Part shown: in pieces, positions 1 through 8,147 of the stretch
Layout of the letters: each line of letters starts with the position of its first letter
How positions within the stretch are numbered: the first letter of the stretch is position 1
Assembly (NCBI GenBank): GCA_017626325.1
Contig: JAGAIZ010000067.1
Span: 1-64,000, forward strand
Reading direction: 5' to 3'
Source: Lachnospiraceae bacterium
Lineage (GTDB): Bacteria > Bacillota > Clostridia > Lachnospirales > Lachnospiraceae
DNA length: 64,000 bases
Program-made: the position numbers and the translations under genes
Notes under the pieces: model-generated
Told to the model about the DNA's origin: nothing
The model's database searches: none
The model's input: only the letters and a program-made list of their open reading frames with translations

Positions 1-68
1 GAATTGAATAGTATGATAAAAAAATTTTTAAAGTAGTATTCACATACAACATCTATGTCTATCGATTT

Positions 69-105
69 GAGCCGGAAATCCTTATATTTAAAGGGTTTCC
101 GGCTC
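69..105 (+). terminator. Rho-independent-like hairpin at window start
   Basis: A 13-base arm beginning GAGCCGGAAA pairs with an arm ending TTTCCGGCTC around an AT-rich loop. A weak T-containing tail follows on both sides. It probably ends a transcript coming from the left of the window and may also end the leftward alarmone-synthetase transcript. Confidence 0.6.
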
Positions 106-233
106 TTATAATTGACTAAAGTGTTGAAAACGGGATTATAGACCAATCCGGCATAATGCGTCAACTGAAAGAATCATGGTTTGGCGCCTGGTTTATTTAC
201 TTCTACTGCCGCTTATCGTTCCGATCGATTATT

Positions 234-875
234 TTACCCATCCTGCTGCCCGATATGCTGTATCTCCTCATTCAGAGACAGCATCCTTGCATCCAGCGCC
301 GACACCATCTGCGCGCACTCCACCAGTTGTTCCTTGATATGCTCCGGCGCATTGCCTTCGAATTTGTAGTGGATCTTATGCTCCAGGCTCGCCCAGAAGT
401 CCATGGCAACCGTCCTGATCTGAATCTCAACTTTCGTATTCTCGATGCGGTCCGACAGATACACCGGCACCGATACCAGCATGTGATAACTCTTATAACC
501 GCTGGCTTTCGGGTTGACGATGTAATCCTTCACGGAAATGACCTTGATGTCGCTCTGGCTGCTGATCATCTCCGCAATCTGATAAATATCCGATGTAAAG
601 GAACAAATAACCCGGATTCCCGCAATATCATTGACATATTTGACCATATTGTCAATCGTAGACTCATAACCATGCTTCTTCAGCTTCTTGACGATGCTCT
701 CCGGCGTCTTGATTCTTGACTTGATATGTTCAATCGGATTATATCTGTGTACATGCTGGAATTCATCATTTAAAATCTCCAGTTTCGTAGAGATCTGCTT
801 CAGCGCAGAATTATAAATCAACTGGACTTCCTTCCAACTGTCAATATCACCATTTCTGTCTATTCCTATTTCCAT
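234..875 (-). CDS. Small alarmone (p)ppGpp synthetase, RelQ/SAS type
   Basis: A 213-residue protein with one RelA/SpoT synthetase domain and no hydrolase (HD), TGS or ACT domain, the size expected of the RelQ/RelP small alarmone synthetases. These proteins transfer pyrophosphate from ATP to GDP or GTP to make (p)ppGpp. Visible family motifs are RIKTPESIVKKL near residue 55, VNDIAGIRVICSF near residue 86, SGYKSYHM near residue 126 and EIQIRTVAMDFWASLEHKI near residue 150. The ATG at 875 is preceded by AGGGGGA about a dozen bases upstream. The gene stands alone, and its upstream region carries repeated AGGTTATAA elements listed separately. RelQ fits better than RelP because of the N-terminal helix and length, but the two are not separated with certainty. 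Confidence 0.88.
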   Translation of the reverse strand: MEIGIDRNGDIDSWKEVQLIYNSALKQISTKLEILNDEFQHVHRYNPIEHIKSRIKTPESIVKKLKKHGYESTIDNMVKYVNDIAGIRVICSFTSDIYQIAEMISSQSDIKVISVKDYIVNPKASGYKSYHMLVSVPVYLSDRIENTKVEIQIRTVAMDFWASLEHKIHYKFEGNAPEHIKEQLVECAQMVSALDARMLSLNEEIQHIGQQDG

Positions 876-1189
876 TCCGTTTCTATTCCCCCTGAAACTT
901 TCCTTCCCGACTATATCCTATAACAGGTTATGGCTTATAACCTATTATCGCTTATAACCTATTAAAACTTATAACCTCAGTTGCAATCCTGCAGCAGCTT
1001 CTCTGCCAGCCCTCGCGCTGCCGACTACCATATCACCTCTTAAAACATCTAAAATATCTTAAAAATACCATTCTCAGCACACCGTATAGACATATTATAA
1101 CACAACGATACATGGAATGTGTATTTTATACAAGTTTTTCATAAAAATTTAATTTTTATTGTATATTTTTACCGTTTGTAACTGAATGT
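876..1189. other. Intergenic region with AT-rich repeats, no gene seen
   Basis: No coding frame with a credible start was found in this 314-base gap. It holds the three-copy CTTATAACCT repeat (933-977) close to the alarmone-synthetase start and an AT-rich stretch toward the end of the DUF6020-like gene. Confidence 0.6.
933..977. repeat. Three tandem CTTATAACCT elements upstream of alarmone synthetase
   Basis: GCTTATAACCTATTA occurs at 933-947 and 950-964, and the core CTTATAACCT again at 968-977, so the period is 17-18 bases. A diverged inverted form (CCTATAACAGGTTAT) lies just before, near 916-931. The elements are 60-100 bases upstream of the leftward start at 875, where an operator or iteron-like regulator site would be expected. 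No regulator is assigned. Confidence 0.6.
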
Positions 1190-3040
1190 TTATGAAGCAG
1201 AACCGCTTCCCTCTTTCTCTTCTTCCATATCCCTGCATATAAGGCAACACAGCACGGGCGCCGTCACCACAAAAGGATACATATAGCGAATCAGGACCGT
1301 AGGCGACAGAAGAAGCGTCATATAATAAACCACAAGGAAAATCGCCGGCAGGACATGGCGATATTTCCTCCTGTAGACCGCTGCGGCAATATACAGGCAC
1401 AGCAGCCACCAGTAAAACGCCGGTGCGAACACGATACGCAGAACCGGAATCTTCTGGTACGCGTTCTTAGACACAATCTCCTCCATAAAAGCCCGAAGCC
1501 CCGGCAGATAACTGTGCTCCACAATCTCGCATCCGGCGGGCATTGCGCGGTTGTCCGTGGACAGATAACCGAAGCCGCTCTCCGTACCCACGCCGTAGAT
1601 CTCCGCATGAGTCGTATCTTCCAGGAACCAGTAGCCAATGGTGTTATCCAGGAATGCGTCCACATAAATCTGAGGATACTTCAATCCCAGCTTCACCCAT
1701 GTCCGCAGGAAACCCGCCGGATTATCATGTATCACAGCCCGTTGTTTTACCGGATCCGCAAGATGCGGATTATACGCCGCAAACACCCATTCCGATGACA
1801 GATAAGCGTCCAGTTCCTCCCGTATCTCAGGCGGCAGATTTTCTTCTTCCTTAACCCGGGTGCGCGCCATCTGCTGAAGCGGTACGCTCAGCATCTCTCT
1901 GGGACTGCCGTTTCGGGCATGGACAACCGCCTTCAGTCCTGCATTTCCCGCCATGGCTAACAGCAATGCCGTGAGGGAAAACAGAAGATATTGCTTCCAC
2001 AAAGCTCCGCCTTCCCGCTGTTCCAGATGATGCAGGCCAAGACACACGAGCGGTATACTGACCGCAAAAGCATATAACGCATTATTGCGCATCAGCAGCA
2101 TCAAAACCGCAGTTATCACATAAGCGCACCAGCCCACAGGCATATCCTTCCGCCGTTTCCCGCCGCATATGCGCTGATACAAATTCACCACATAGAGCAG
2201 CACCAGCGCCGAGAACAAAACGTCCTTCGTGGTACTGATCGCCAGAATCGAATTCGTGGGAAACAGCCCGTAAAAGGCAGCCAGAAACAGCCGCAGATAC
2301 ACAGACGTCCTCCGCCGATACAAGCAGGAAAGAACATAACCAAAGGCGCCCGCCATCAAAAGCATCTGCGCCACCGAATGGAATGCCATGCCCAAAGAAT
2401 AGGAGCCGAGCCTGCCGCCCAGCTTAAAAAAAGCTCCCAGAAACAGTGTATGCAGCAGCGGATGATGGGTGCTGTAATCTCCCGCAATCACCTGATAAAG
2501 CTGCCCTTCCGCATCATAGGCAAACACCGACGGATAATACGCCAGAAATACCGGAATCCAGCATACCAGAATGCACAGGAAGTAGAACAGCCCTACCTGC
2601 CAGCCTGGGTATTCTCTGCCGCCTATCCTCTCCCTGCCGCACAGCTTCCGCAGCCGCGGAAAACCCTGCAAAATGAGCGCCACACAGGAAGCTGCCGGAA
2701 CCGCGAGACACAACATGCTAAAAAGCGCCCCCGGCAGACTGCCGATACCGTCAAACAGCGTCCCGTCCCGGCGCATCAGACAGCCCGCCACATAGGCGGC
2801 GCTCATCAGAAGCCCCCACAGCCCGGCATGGACAATAAGCCGCCGCTCCCGCTGTCTGAACAGTCTCTCTGTCAAAACTGTAAAAAGGATAACGCCTGCA
2901 ATCAAGCCTGCCGCTTTCAAGACTACATTACCGCCCTGCTTTAATTGCGCCACCAAAGCTATATCTATGACAGCAAGCAGGAAAGATATTCCTGTTCTCA
3001 TGAATTTCGTTCGGGTTAGGACAGACAGATTCTTTTTCAT
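1190..3040 (-). CDS. DUF6020-like polytopic membrane protein
   Basis: About 616 residues, with roughly a dozen hydrophobic segments and a long extracytoplasmic loop in the C-terminal half. The segment YYPSVFAYDAEGQ followed by THHPLLHT resembles the acidic and histidine motifs of GT-C type lipid-linked glycosyltransferases and the Clostridial DUF6020 family. Transfer of a sugar from a lipid carrier at the outer membrane face is therefore possible, but is inference. An ATG at 3040 (MKKNLS...) is preceded at 6 bases by GGAGG. Upstream in-frame ATGs at 3058 and 3079 also exist, the first with a duplicated AAGGAGC. I take 3040 as the main start because it follows the better spaced site. The gene faces the same way as the acetyltransferase upstream, 63 bases away. 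Confidence 0.75.
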   Translation of the reverse strand: MKKNLSVLTRTKFMRTGISFLLAVIDIALVAQLKQGGNVVLKAAGLIAGVILFTVLTERLFRQRERRLIVHAGLWGLLMSAAYVAGCLMRRDGTLFDGIGSLPGALFSMLCLAVPAASCVALILQGFPRLRKLCGRERIGGREYPGWQVGLFYFLCILVCWIPVFLAYYPSVFAYDAEGQLYQVIAGDYSTHHPLLHTLFLGAFFKLGGRLGSYSLGMAFHSVAQMLLMAGAFGYVLSCLYRRRTSVYLRLFLAAFYGLFPTNSILAISTTKDVLFSALVLLYVVNLYQRICGGKRRKDMPVGWCAYVITAVLMLLMRNNALYAFAVSIPLVCLGLHHLEQREGGALWKQYLLFSLTALLLAMAGNAGLKAVVHARNGSPREMLSVPLQQMARTRVKEEENLPPEIREELDAYLSSEWVFAAYNPHLADPVKQRAVIHDNPAGFLRTWVKLGLKYPQIYVDAFLDNTIGYWFLEDTTHAEIYGVGTESGFGYLSTDNRAMPAGCEIVEHSYLPGLRAFMEEIVSKNAYQKIPVLRIVFAPAFYWWLLCLYIAAAVYRRKYRHVLPAIFLVVYYMTLLLSPTVLIRYMYPFVVTAPVLCCLICRDMEEEKEGSGSAS

Positions 3041-3043
3041 ATG

Positions 3044-3095
3044 GCTCCTCCATGTCATAGCAATCGATTGCTCCTTCATGTCATAGCAATCGATT
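3044..3095. repeat. 26-bp tandem duplication of a translation start region
   Basis: GCTCCTY followed by CATGTCATAGCAATCGATT occurs at 3044-3069 and again, with one mismatch, at 3070-3095. On the coding (minus) strand each copy carries a Shine-Dalgarno-like AGGAGC, so the gene has two candidate sites and in-frame ATGs at 3079, 3058 and 3040. Confidence 0.85.
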
Positions 3096-3103
3096 ACCGC
3101 TTC

Positions 3104-3739
3104 CTATTCCACAAAAGAATGACTCATAATGTAGAATTCTTCCTGGCTCGGCTGGCGTTTCTTCTCTAACTTCTCAAGCGTATCGTCATAAGCCGCCGCC
3201 TCTTCCTCGTTGACCGTCATCACGGGGCTGTCATGATAATACCACTTCCTCCCGTCAAGTGCTCCCGGTTTCAATTCTTTGACCAGCATCGGCGCCGGAT
3301 ACTTATCTCCTTCCAGGCACACATGATATCTCTTGCAGCTTACAAATCCGCTTGACACATAATTCATGGGACTTCCGAATATGACGACCACATCGTACCC
3401 AAGCTTAAGCGCTTTTTCAAAGGAATGGGACATCAGCAGCTTGCCATATCCCCTGCGCTGGTACGCGGGTCTGACAGCAATCGGGCCAAACGTCAGGATT
3501 TCCTTCCCGGCTCCTGTTTCGTCTGTCAGAGAAGCCTTCGTGTACATGATGTTGCCGATGACTTCGCCATCCAGTTCGGCCACGAAATCCAGTTCTTTGA
3601 TAAAATCTTCGTGAGAGCGCATGGTATGCACCAGATAATGTTCAAAACACCCGGGAATATACAAGTTGTAGAATGCTTCTCTTGTGATATTTTCTACGGT
3701 ATCATAGTCCTTTTCTGTTTCATTTCTGATTATGAGCAT
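3104..3739 (-). CDS. GNAT family N-acetyltransferase
   Basis: About 211 residues with a GNAT fold. The N-terminal strand LIIRNETEKDYDTVENITREAF is typical of the family, and the acetyl-CoA binding loop reads RPAYQRRGYGKLLM (Q/RxxGxG/A) near residue 100 of the shortened protein. It presumably moves an acetyl group from acetyl-CoA to an amine; the substrate cannot be told from sequence. An ATG 39 bases further upstream is in frame, but GGAGGA lies 7 bases before the ATG at 3739, so the shorter form is preferred. Confidence 0.85.
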   Translation of the reverse strand: MLIIRNETEKDYDTVENITREAFYNLYIPGCFEHYLVHTMRSHEDFIKELDFVAELDGEVIGNIMYTKASLTDETGAGKEILTFGPIAVRPAYQRRGYGKLLMSHSFEKALKLGYDVVVIFGSPMNYVSSGFVSCKRYHVCLEGDKYPAPMLVKELKPGALDGRKWYYHDSPVMTVNEEEAAAYDDTLEKLEKKRQPSQEEFYIMSHSFVE

Positions 3740-3887
3740 TGTTTGTTCCTCCGCTGTGGTTTCATACGGTTTTGTCAATGCTAATATTGTATCACAACTA
3801 CACTTCGTATGCCATGCAGCCCTCTGTAAATTTCAAAAAATGAACCCATGAAGAACTTACGGCTGTGAAAAATCAAGCCGCCGGGTG

Positions 3888-3916
3888 TTTACATTTCTAA
3901 GACAGATTAGTATAGT
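3888..3916 (+). promoter_or_regulatory. Sigma-A type promoter of the small conserved protein
   Basis: TTTACA at 3888-3893 and TATAGT at 3911-3916 are separated by 17 bases. They lie about 90 bases upstream of the ATG at 4007. Confidence 0.6.
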
Positions 3917-4006
3917 ATATAGAGAATGAAGCTATCCAAACCGGCGTTTACGAATATACTAATAAGATCAAAGATCAGCAACGGAAAGAATACGGAGAAA
4001 GCAGAC

Positions 4007-4273
4007 ATGTTTCGATTATGGGCCAAAGAATTTAAAGACAACCGCATGTTAAAGGATACGGTTATTGAGGACGCTTCCGACGATACCCGCACGCATAAGG
4101 TATTTGGCGCCTTGGAGCAGGTCTGCATCCAGTTCGACCTAGGCCAGCCGATCTGGCTGGATTCTACCATCTCAGAGTTCAAACGCCATGACAAAGCCCG
4201 GTTTTCTCAGGATAACTTTATCGAAGCCATCGATTTTGATTATTTGGAAATCCATGTAATTGAGGAAGATTAG
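4007..4273 (+). CDS. Small conserved protein of unknown function
   Basis: About 88 residues, hydrophilic, with no signal or membrane segment. A longer in-frame start exists at 3926, but the ATG at 4007 has GGAG about 9 bases upstream and gives a protein beginning MFRLWAKEFKDNRM, which looks like a natural start. Key visible features are a basic N-terminus, a central VFGALEQVCIQFDLGQPIWLD stretch and an acidic C-terminus. I believe similar short proteins occur in other Lachnospiraceae, but I assign no function. Confidence 0.65.
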   Translation: MFRLWAKEFKDNRMLKDTVIEDASDDTRTHKVFGALEQVCIQFDLGQPIWLDSTISEFKRHDKARFSQDNFIEAIDFDYLEIHVIEED

Positions 4274-4345
4274 TTCCCTGTCTTCTGTCTTTTGCCGCGT
4301 TCGCGCAAACATCCTTTGAGTTTCAAAATATTTGTATATTTTATA

Positions 4346-4374
4346 TTGACTTTGCATATTTTAAGTAGTAGTAT
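4346..4374 (+). promoter_or_regulatory. Sigma-A type promoter upstream of the hemolysin III gene
   Basis: TTGACT at 4346-4351 and TAGTAT at 4369-4374 are separated by 17 bases. A leader of about 120 bases follows, containing an ATAGATT/AATCTAT inverted repeat. Confidence 0.6.
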
Positions 4375-4503
4375 CTTAGTATGTTAGACGTGGTTTTAAA
4401 AACTACTTGTTGTATCTTTGATGTTTTATATAGATTTTCAATCTATGCCTGGCACAGCCGGGCCAACGGACGTCCGGATACAGCATCAGAAAGGGGTAAT
4501 CTT

Positions 4504-5154
4504 ATGCAGATAACAATTCGTGAACCCGGAAGCGCCCTGACTCATTTCATTGCCATGATGCTGGCGGTTTTCGCTTCCACGCCGCTTCTTGTGAAGGCGG
4601 GCAGCACTGCCGACCGCACCTGTTTCGCCGCTATGTGGATTTTTATGGCAAGCATGATCGCTTTGTACGGAGCCAGCGCCCTGTATCACAGCATCAATGT
4701 GAAAGACAGTATCTTGAAGGTCTTCCGCAAAATAGACCATATGATGATTTTCGTGTTGATCGCAGGCTCTTACACACCCGTCTGTCTGATCGTCTTAGGC
4801 GGCAGATTAGGGTATGTCCTTCTGACCGTGGTATGGACGATTGCCATCATCGGCATGACAATCAAGGCTCTGTGGATTACCTGTCCTAAATGGTTTTCTT
4901 CTATTATTTATATTGCCATGGGCTGGGTATGTCTGGGCGTCTTCGGTCAGTTATGGGATACGCTGCCGCACAGCGCTTTCCTGTGGCTTCTGGCCGGCGG
5001 TATCATTTACACTATAGGCGGCGTTATTTATGCGCTCAAGCTGCCGATCTTCAACAACAGGCATAAGAATTTCGGTTCTCATGAAATTTTTCATCTGTTT
5101 GTGATGGGCGGGAGCATATGTCATTTCATTTTTATGTATTTGTATGTGGCGTAA
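4504..5154 (+). CDS. Hemolysin III / TrhA family membrane protein (PAQR superfamily)
   Basis: About 216 residues with seven predicted membrane helices. Family motifs are REPGSALTHFIAM at the N-terminus, SALYHSINVKDSILKVFRKIDHMMIF in the middle and HEIFHLFVMGGSICHF at the C-terminus. The conserved Ser, His and Asp of these motifs are the zinc-site residues of the PAQR superfamily, all present here. The exact role of bacterial members is uncertain; they are linked to membrane fluidity. The ATG at 4504 is preceded by GAAAGGGG. The in-frame start at 4381 would add 41 residues with no family match. Confidence 0.88.
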   Translation: MQITIREPGSALTHFIAMMLAVFASTPLLVKAGSTADRTCFAAMWIFMASMIALYGASALYHSINVKDSILKVFRKIDHMMIFVLIAGSYTPVCLIVLGGRLGYVLLTVVWTIAIIGMTIKALWITCPKWFSSIIYIAMGWVCLGVFGQLWDTLPHSAFLWLLAGGIIYTIGGVIYALKLPIFNNRHKNFGSHEIFHLFVMGGSICHFIFMYLYVA

Positions 5155-5162
5155 AGGAAACG

Positions 5163-5200
5163 AAGAGCCGACGCAGCTATAAGCGTCGGCTCTTCCTTTT
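5163..5200 (+). terminator. Rho-independent terminator of the hemolysin III gene
   Basis: A perfect 12-bp stem (AAGAGCCGACGC at 5163-5174, complement at 5183-5194) is followed by a T-rich tail. It may also serve the leftward-facing GH43 gene only weakly, as that gene begins far upstream. Confidence 0.85.
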
Positions 5201-5256
5201 ATACCGTATTTAAATCTGTACCTGATAAATTCTGTACCTGATAACTTCCACAAGCG

Positions 5257-6903
5257 TCAATCTACGCCCTTCGTCTCATCCGCAACATATTCGAAGAAAT
5301 CAAAGTCCGCATAATGCTCATGCTTAACCCTGTCGGCACAGGTCAGGCCTACCATAGTCCCGGTAAACTCTCCGTATTTGCAATATTCGTCGGAAAATCT
5401 GGTGGTATCGAAGATACGGCCTATTTTCTCATACTTCACATTGTCGTAACTCCACTCAAACCAGGACTTCCTGCCCTCGATGTACAGGCGCATGTAGATA
5501 GGCTTATCCTCCACCGGAATCCTTGTGTTGAGGAATTCGGTCTTCTCCCCGTTCTCCAGATGAATAATAGAGATGGCGCTCTGCCCCAATGTCTCACTGT
5601 AGTATTTCCTCAGATTGATATAGTTCATATTATCGTAATAGAGAATCAGTCCCGCACTGTGCTGGTGAACTTCCGGTACAAACTCCATCTTAGTCGTGAT
5701 TCTGGCATATACGCTGGTCAGTTTCCGCGCCAGAATACTGACTTTATTCAGGGAGGTCCTGGATTCCTGCCCGCGAATTCTCACATAGCCAGGTCTTGCC
5801 GTCACATCGGCGAAGCTCTGGGGCATGATGCGGGGCGCGTAATAGAAATTGCCCAGCTTATCATCGTCGAAATCATCAAAATCCGGTATGCCCGGCACAG
5901 GCGCTTCCGGCAGCGCGCTTTCCGGCACCTCCAGCTTCGCCAGATTACTGCCGTCCGCCATACGCAGCCAGCCGTCTTCTGTCCACATCATCTTCTGAAT
6001 CGCTGTTTCTCTGCCCAATGTACAGCGCAGCTCCGGCACAAAGGGTCTTGCGCACAGATGCACCAGATAGACTTCTCCCGTGGTAAGCTCCACATAACTT
6101 CCATGTCCCGATTTCTGCAGAACGGACTCGGGATTATAGTATTTGGGCTTTAAGTGATCGGGATCCTGCCGCTCGTAGGACTCGCCCGGCACGCTGGTTA
6201 CGATAGGATTTTTCGGGTCCTTTTCATAAGGTCCCCAGACATTCTTAGAGCGTCCCATCGTAACACAATGGTTATAGCCCGTGCCGCCCTCAGCGCACAT
6301 GATGTAATAGTACTCTCCACGCTTAGTCAGATGAGGCGCTTCGATGCAGCCCCGGTCCGTGCCGCCGCGCCACATTCTCTTAGGATAGCCTACAATCTCC
6401 TTTTTCTCCGGCGAATACTCTACCATACAGATAGCGCCCGGCTTCTCGTAGCCCTCTCGCGTTTCCCACTCCAGGGACACGATATACTTCCTGCCGTTAT
6501 CATCATGGAAAATGGATGCGTCAAAGCCGGAAGAATGCAGGTATACGGGCTTGCTCCACGGCCCTCTGATATCCTTTGCCGTAATCAGGTAATTATCCAC
6601 ATCAAAATACCGGGCGTTCATGGAATTCATCACACCGTACACGACATAAAACAGGTCCTCTTCCTCGCAATAGGTCAGACAGGGCGCCCAGATGCCTTTT
6701 GCGCTGGGCAGCTTCTTTAAGTCCACTTCCTCATCATCCGTCAGCACGTGTGTATACAGTTCCCAGTTCTTCAAATCTCTGGAATGGTATACCGGAATCC
6801 CCGGAAACCACTCGAAGGTGGAAACCGCCACGTAATAATCCTCTCCCTTCCTGCAAATACACGGATCCGGGTTGAATCCCGGAAAAATCGGGTTCTGTAT
6901 CAT
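5257..6903 (-). CDS. GH43 family beta-xylosidase / arabinofuranosidase
   Basis: A 548-residue cytoplasmic enzyme with no signal peptide. The N-terminal five-bladed propeller holds the GH43 catalytic set: base Asp13 in NPDP, pKa-modulating Asp128 in SGFDAS, and acid Glu188 in CIEAPHL. A C-terminal concanavalin-like domain (about residues 340-540) is typical of the xylosidase subfamilies. It should remove terminal xylose or arabinose from imported xylo-oligosaccharides. It is last in an operon with a GH5 enzyme and a GPH symporter, 40 bases after the GH5 stop, and has its own AAGGAGAGAG ribosome site. The divergent AraC regulator at 9747 is the obvious candidate activator. The exact substrate is inferred. 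Confidence 0.9.
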   Translation of the reverse strand: MIQNPIFPGFNPDPCICRKGEDYYVAVSTFEWFPGIPVYHSRDLKNWELYTHVLTDDEEVDLKKLPSAKGIWAPCLTYCEEEDLFYVVYGVMNSMNARYFDVDNYLITAKDIRGPWSKPVYLHSSGFDASIFHDDNGRKYIVSLEWETREGYEKPGAICMVEYSPEKKEIVGYPKRMWRGGTDRGCIEAPHLTKRGEYYYIMCAEGGTGYNHCVTMGRSKNVWGPYEKDPKNPIVTSVPGESYERQDPDHLKPKYYNPESVLQKSGHGSYVELTTGEVYLVHLCARPFVPELRCTLGRETAIQKMMWTEDGWLRMADGSNLAKLEVPESALPEAPVPGIPDFDDFDDDKLGNFYYAPRIMPQSFADVTARPGYVRIRGQESRTSLNKVSILARKLTSVYARITTKMEFVPEVHQHSAGLILYYDNMNYINLRKYYSETLGQSAISIIHLENGEKTEFLNTRIPVEDKPIYMRLYIEGRKSWFEWSYDNVKYEKIGRIFDTTRFSDEYCKYGEFTGTMVGLTCADRVKHEHYADFDFFEYVADETKGVD

Positions 6904-6943
6904 AATCGCTCTCTCCTTCTTCTTACTGCCGTTTCACATTCCG

Positions 6944-8104
6944 TTACGCAAACCAGCCGAAATCCACACATCTTCCCAGATCCCAACTGTCCCATCCGAT
7001 CCAGCCTTTATCATTGACTGTATCAGTCAGCAATTTATAGCTCCAATAGAAATATCCGCTTCCGGCATTCCATGCCTCTGTCTGCGCGTCAGCAAGAGCA
7101 CGGTATATTTTCTTCTTCTCTTCGGCGCTCAGCCGCTCCGTCCCGCTTCCCTCCACGCCGTTTAGGACGCTCTGTCCGCCTTTCGTATCGCAGCCGCAGG
7201 CAAGGGAGTTAAAGAGACACCATTCCCCGCAGATGACAGGGAAGTACTGTTCCATTTCCGCAATGTCTTTGGCATAATGCTCTCTAATATAGGCAAGATA
7301 TGCCTCCAGGGTCTGTTCACAGCCTGACGCTTCCGCCATCATCAGGTATTGATGGGTGTCCAGCACCACGTTGACATACTTGTCTTCTCTCATGAAATCC
7401 TTCCAGGCAAGCAGTTCGAAGCCGTCGTGAATCACCACATATTTTTCCTCCGGCAGATATGCCCGGATTCTGTCGTACGCCCTGCAATAGAACTCCCGCA
7501 GGAATGCCATGGTGTTGGGTGCGGAGCCTTCTGCCATTTCTTTATCTACCGCCGGATAACGCACAGGAACGTTCATCAGCTTCCACGCCTGTTCCGTAAT
7601 CGGCTCGTTGAGCACCTCGATCCCCCAGAGTCCTTTCCGGGTTCCGTAACGTCCGGCGAGCCGTTCCAGTACGGAGAGCACAAACTCCACCTCTTCCGGG
7701 GACTGGGACCATTTGCAGACGCCGCAGATACCGCCGTTGTCGAAGCCGTTCTGTCCAAGGGGCGCTGTGTGCAAATCGATGAGAATCTGCAGATCGTATT
7801 TCTCCGCCCAGTTAAAGGCCTTATCCAGCTCTTCCACACAGCCGATAAAGGGCTTTCTGTCTCCGAAGATAAAGTAGGGAACAGGGATACGCACCGCTTC
7901 CATTCCCATTGCCTTAATCGTCACGAAATCCCGCTCCGTAATATATTCCGAACGATGTATCTGTATTCTTGCCTCATATACTTCTTTGGAAAGCTGGCGC
8001 GGAAGATAATACTCATCCTCCGCCGTGGTGCCCGCAAACAGGGCGGGACTCATCCACTTCTCCAGAACCAGCCAGTTGCCAAGATTAACGCCTTTTACTT
8101 TCAT
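6944..8104 (-). CDS. GH5 family glycoside hydrolase (BglC-like)
   Basis: About 386 residues with no export signal, so likely cytoplasmic. The start MKVKGVNLGNWLVLEKWM is the usual opening of BglC/exo-glucanase-like GH5 enzymes. The acid/base glutamate is in VLNEP (residue 167) and the nucleophile in ICGEW (residue 294). It should cleave beta-glucosidic or related links in imported oligosaccharides; specificity cannot be read safely. GGAGGG lies about 10 bases before this ATG. An ATG 18 bases further up would place that site inside the gene, so it was rejected. It sits between the symporter and GH43 genes in one transcription unit. Confidence 0.88.
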   Translation of the reverse strand: MKVKGVNLGNWLVLEKWMSPALFAGTTAEDEYYLPRQLSKEVYEARIQIHRSEYITERDFVTIKAMGMEAVRIPVPYFIFGDRKPFIGCVEELDKAFNWAEKYDLQILIDLHTAPLGQNGFDNGGICGVCKWSQSPEEVEFVLSVLERLAGRYGTRKGLWGIEVLNEPITEQAWKLMNVPVRYPAVDKEMAEGSAPNTMAFLREFYCRAYDRIRAYLPEEKYVVIHDGFELLAWKDFMREDKYVNVVLDTHQYLMMAEASGCEQTLEAYLAYIREHYAKDIAEMEQYFPVICGEWCLFNSLACGCDTKGGQSVLNGVEGSGTERLSAEEKKKIYRALADAQTEAWNAGSGYFYWSYKLLTDTVNDKGWIGWDSWDLGRCVDFGWFA

Positions 8105-8147
8105 ACTATAAGAACCCTCCATTTCTAAGTGTTTTACACGCAGTCTC

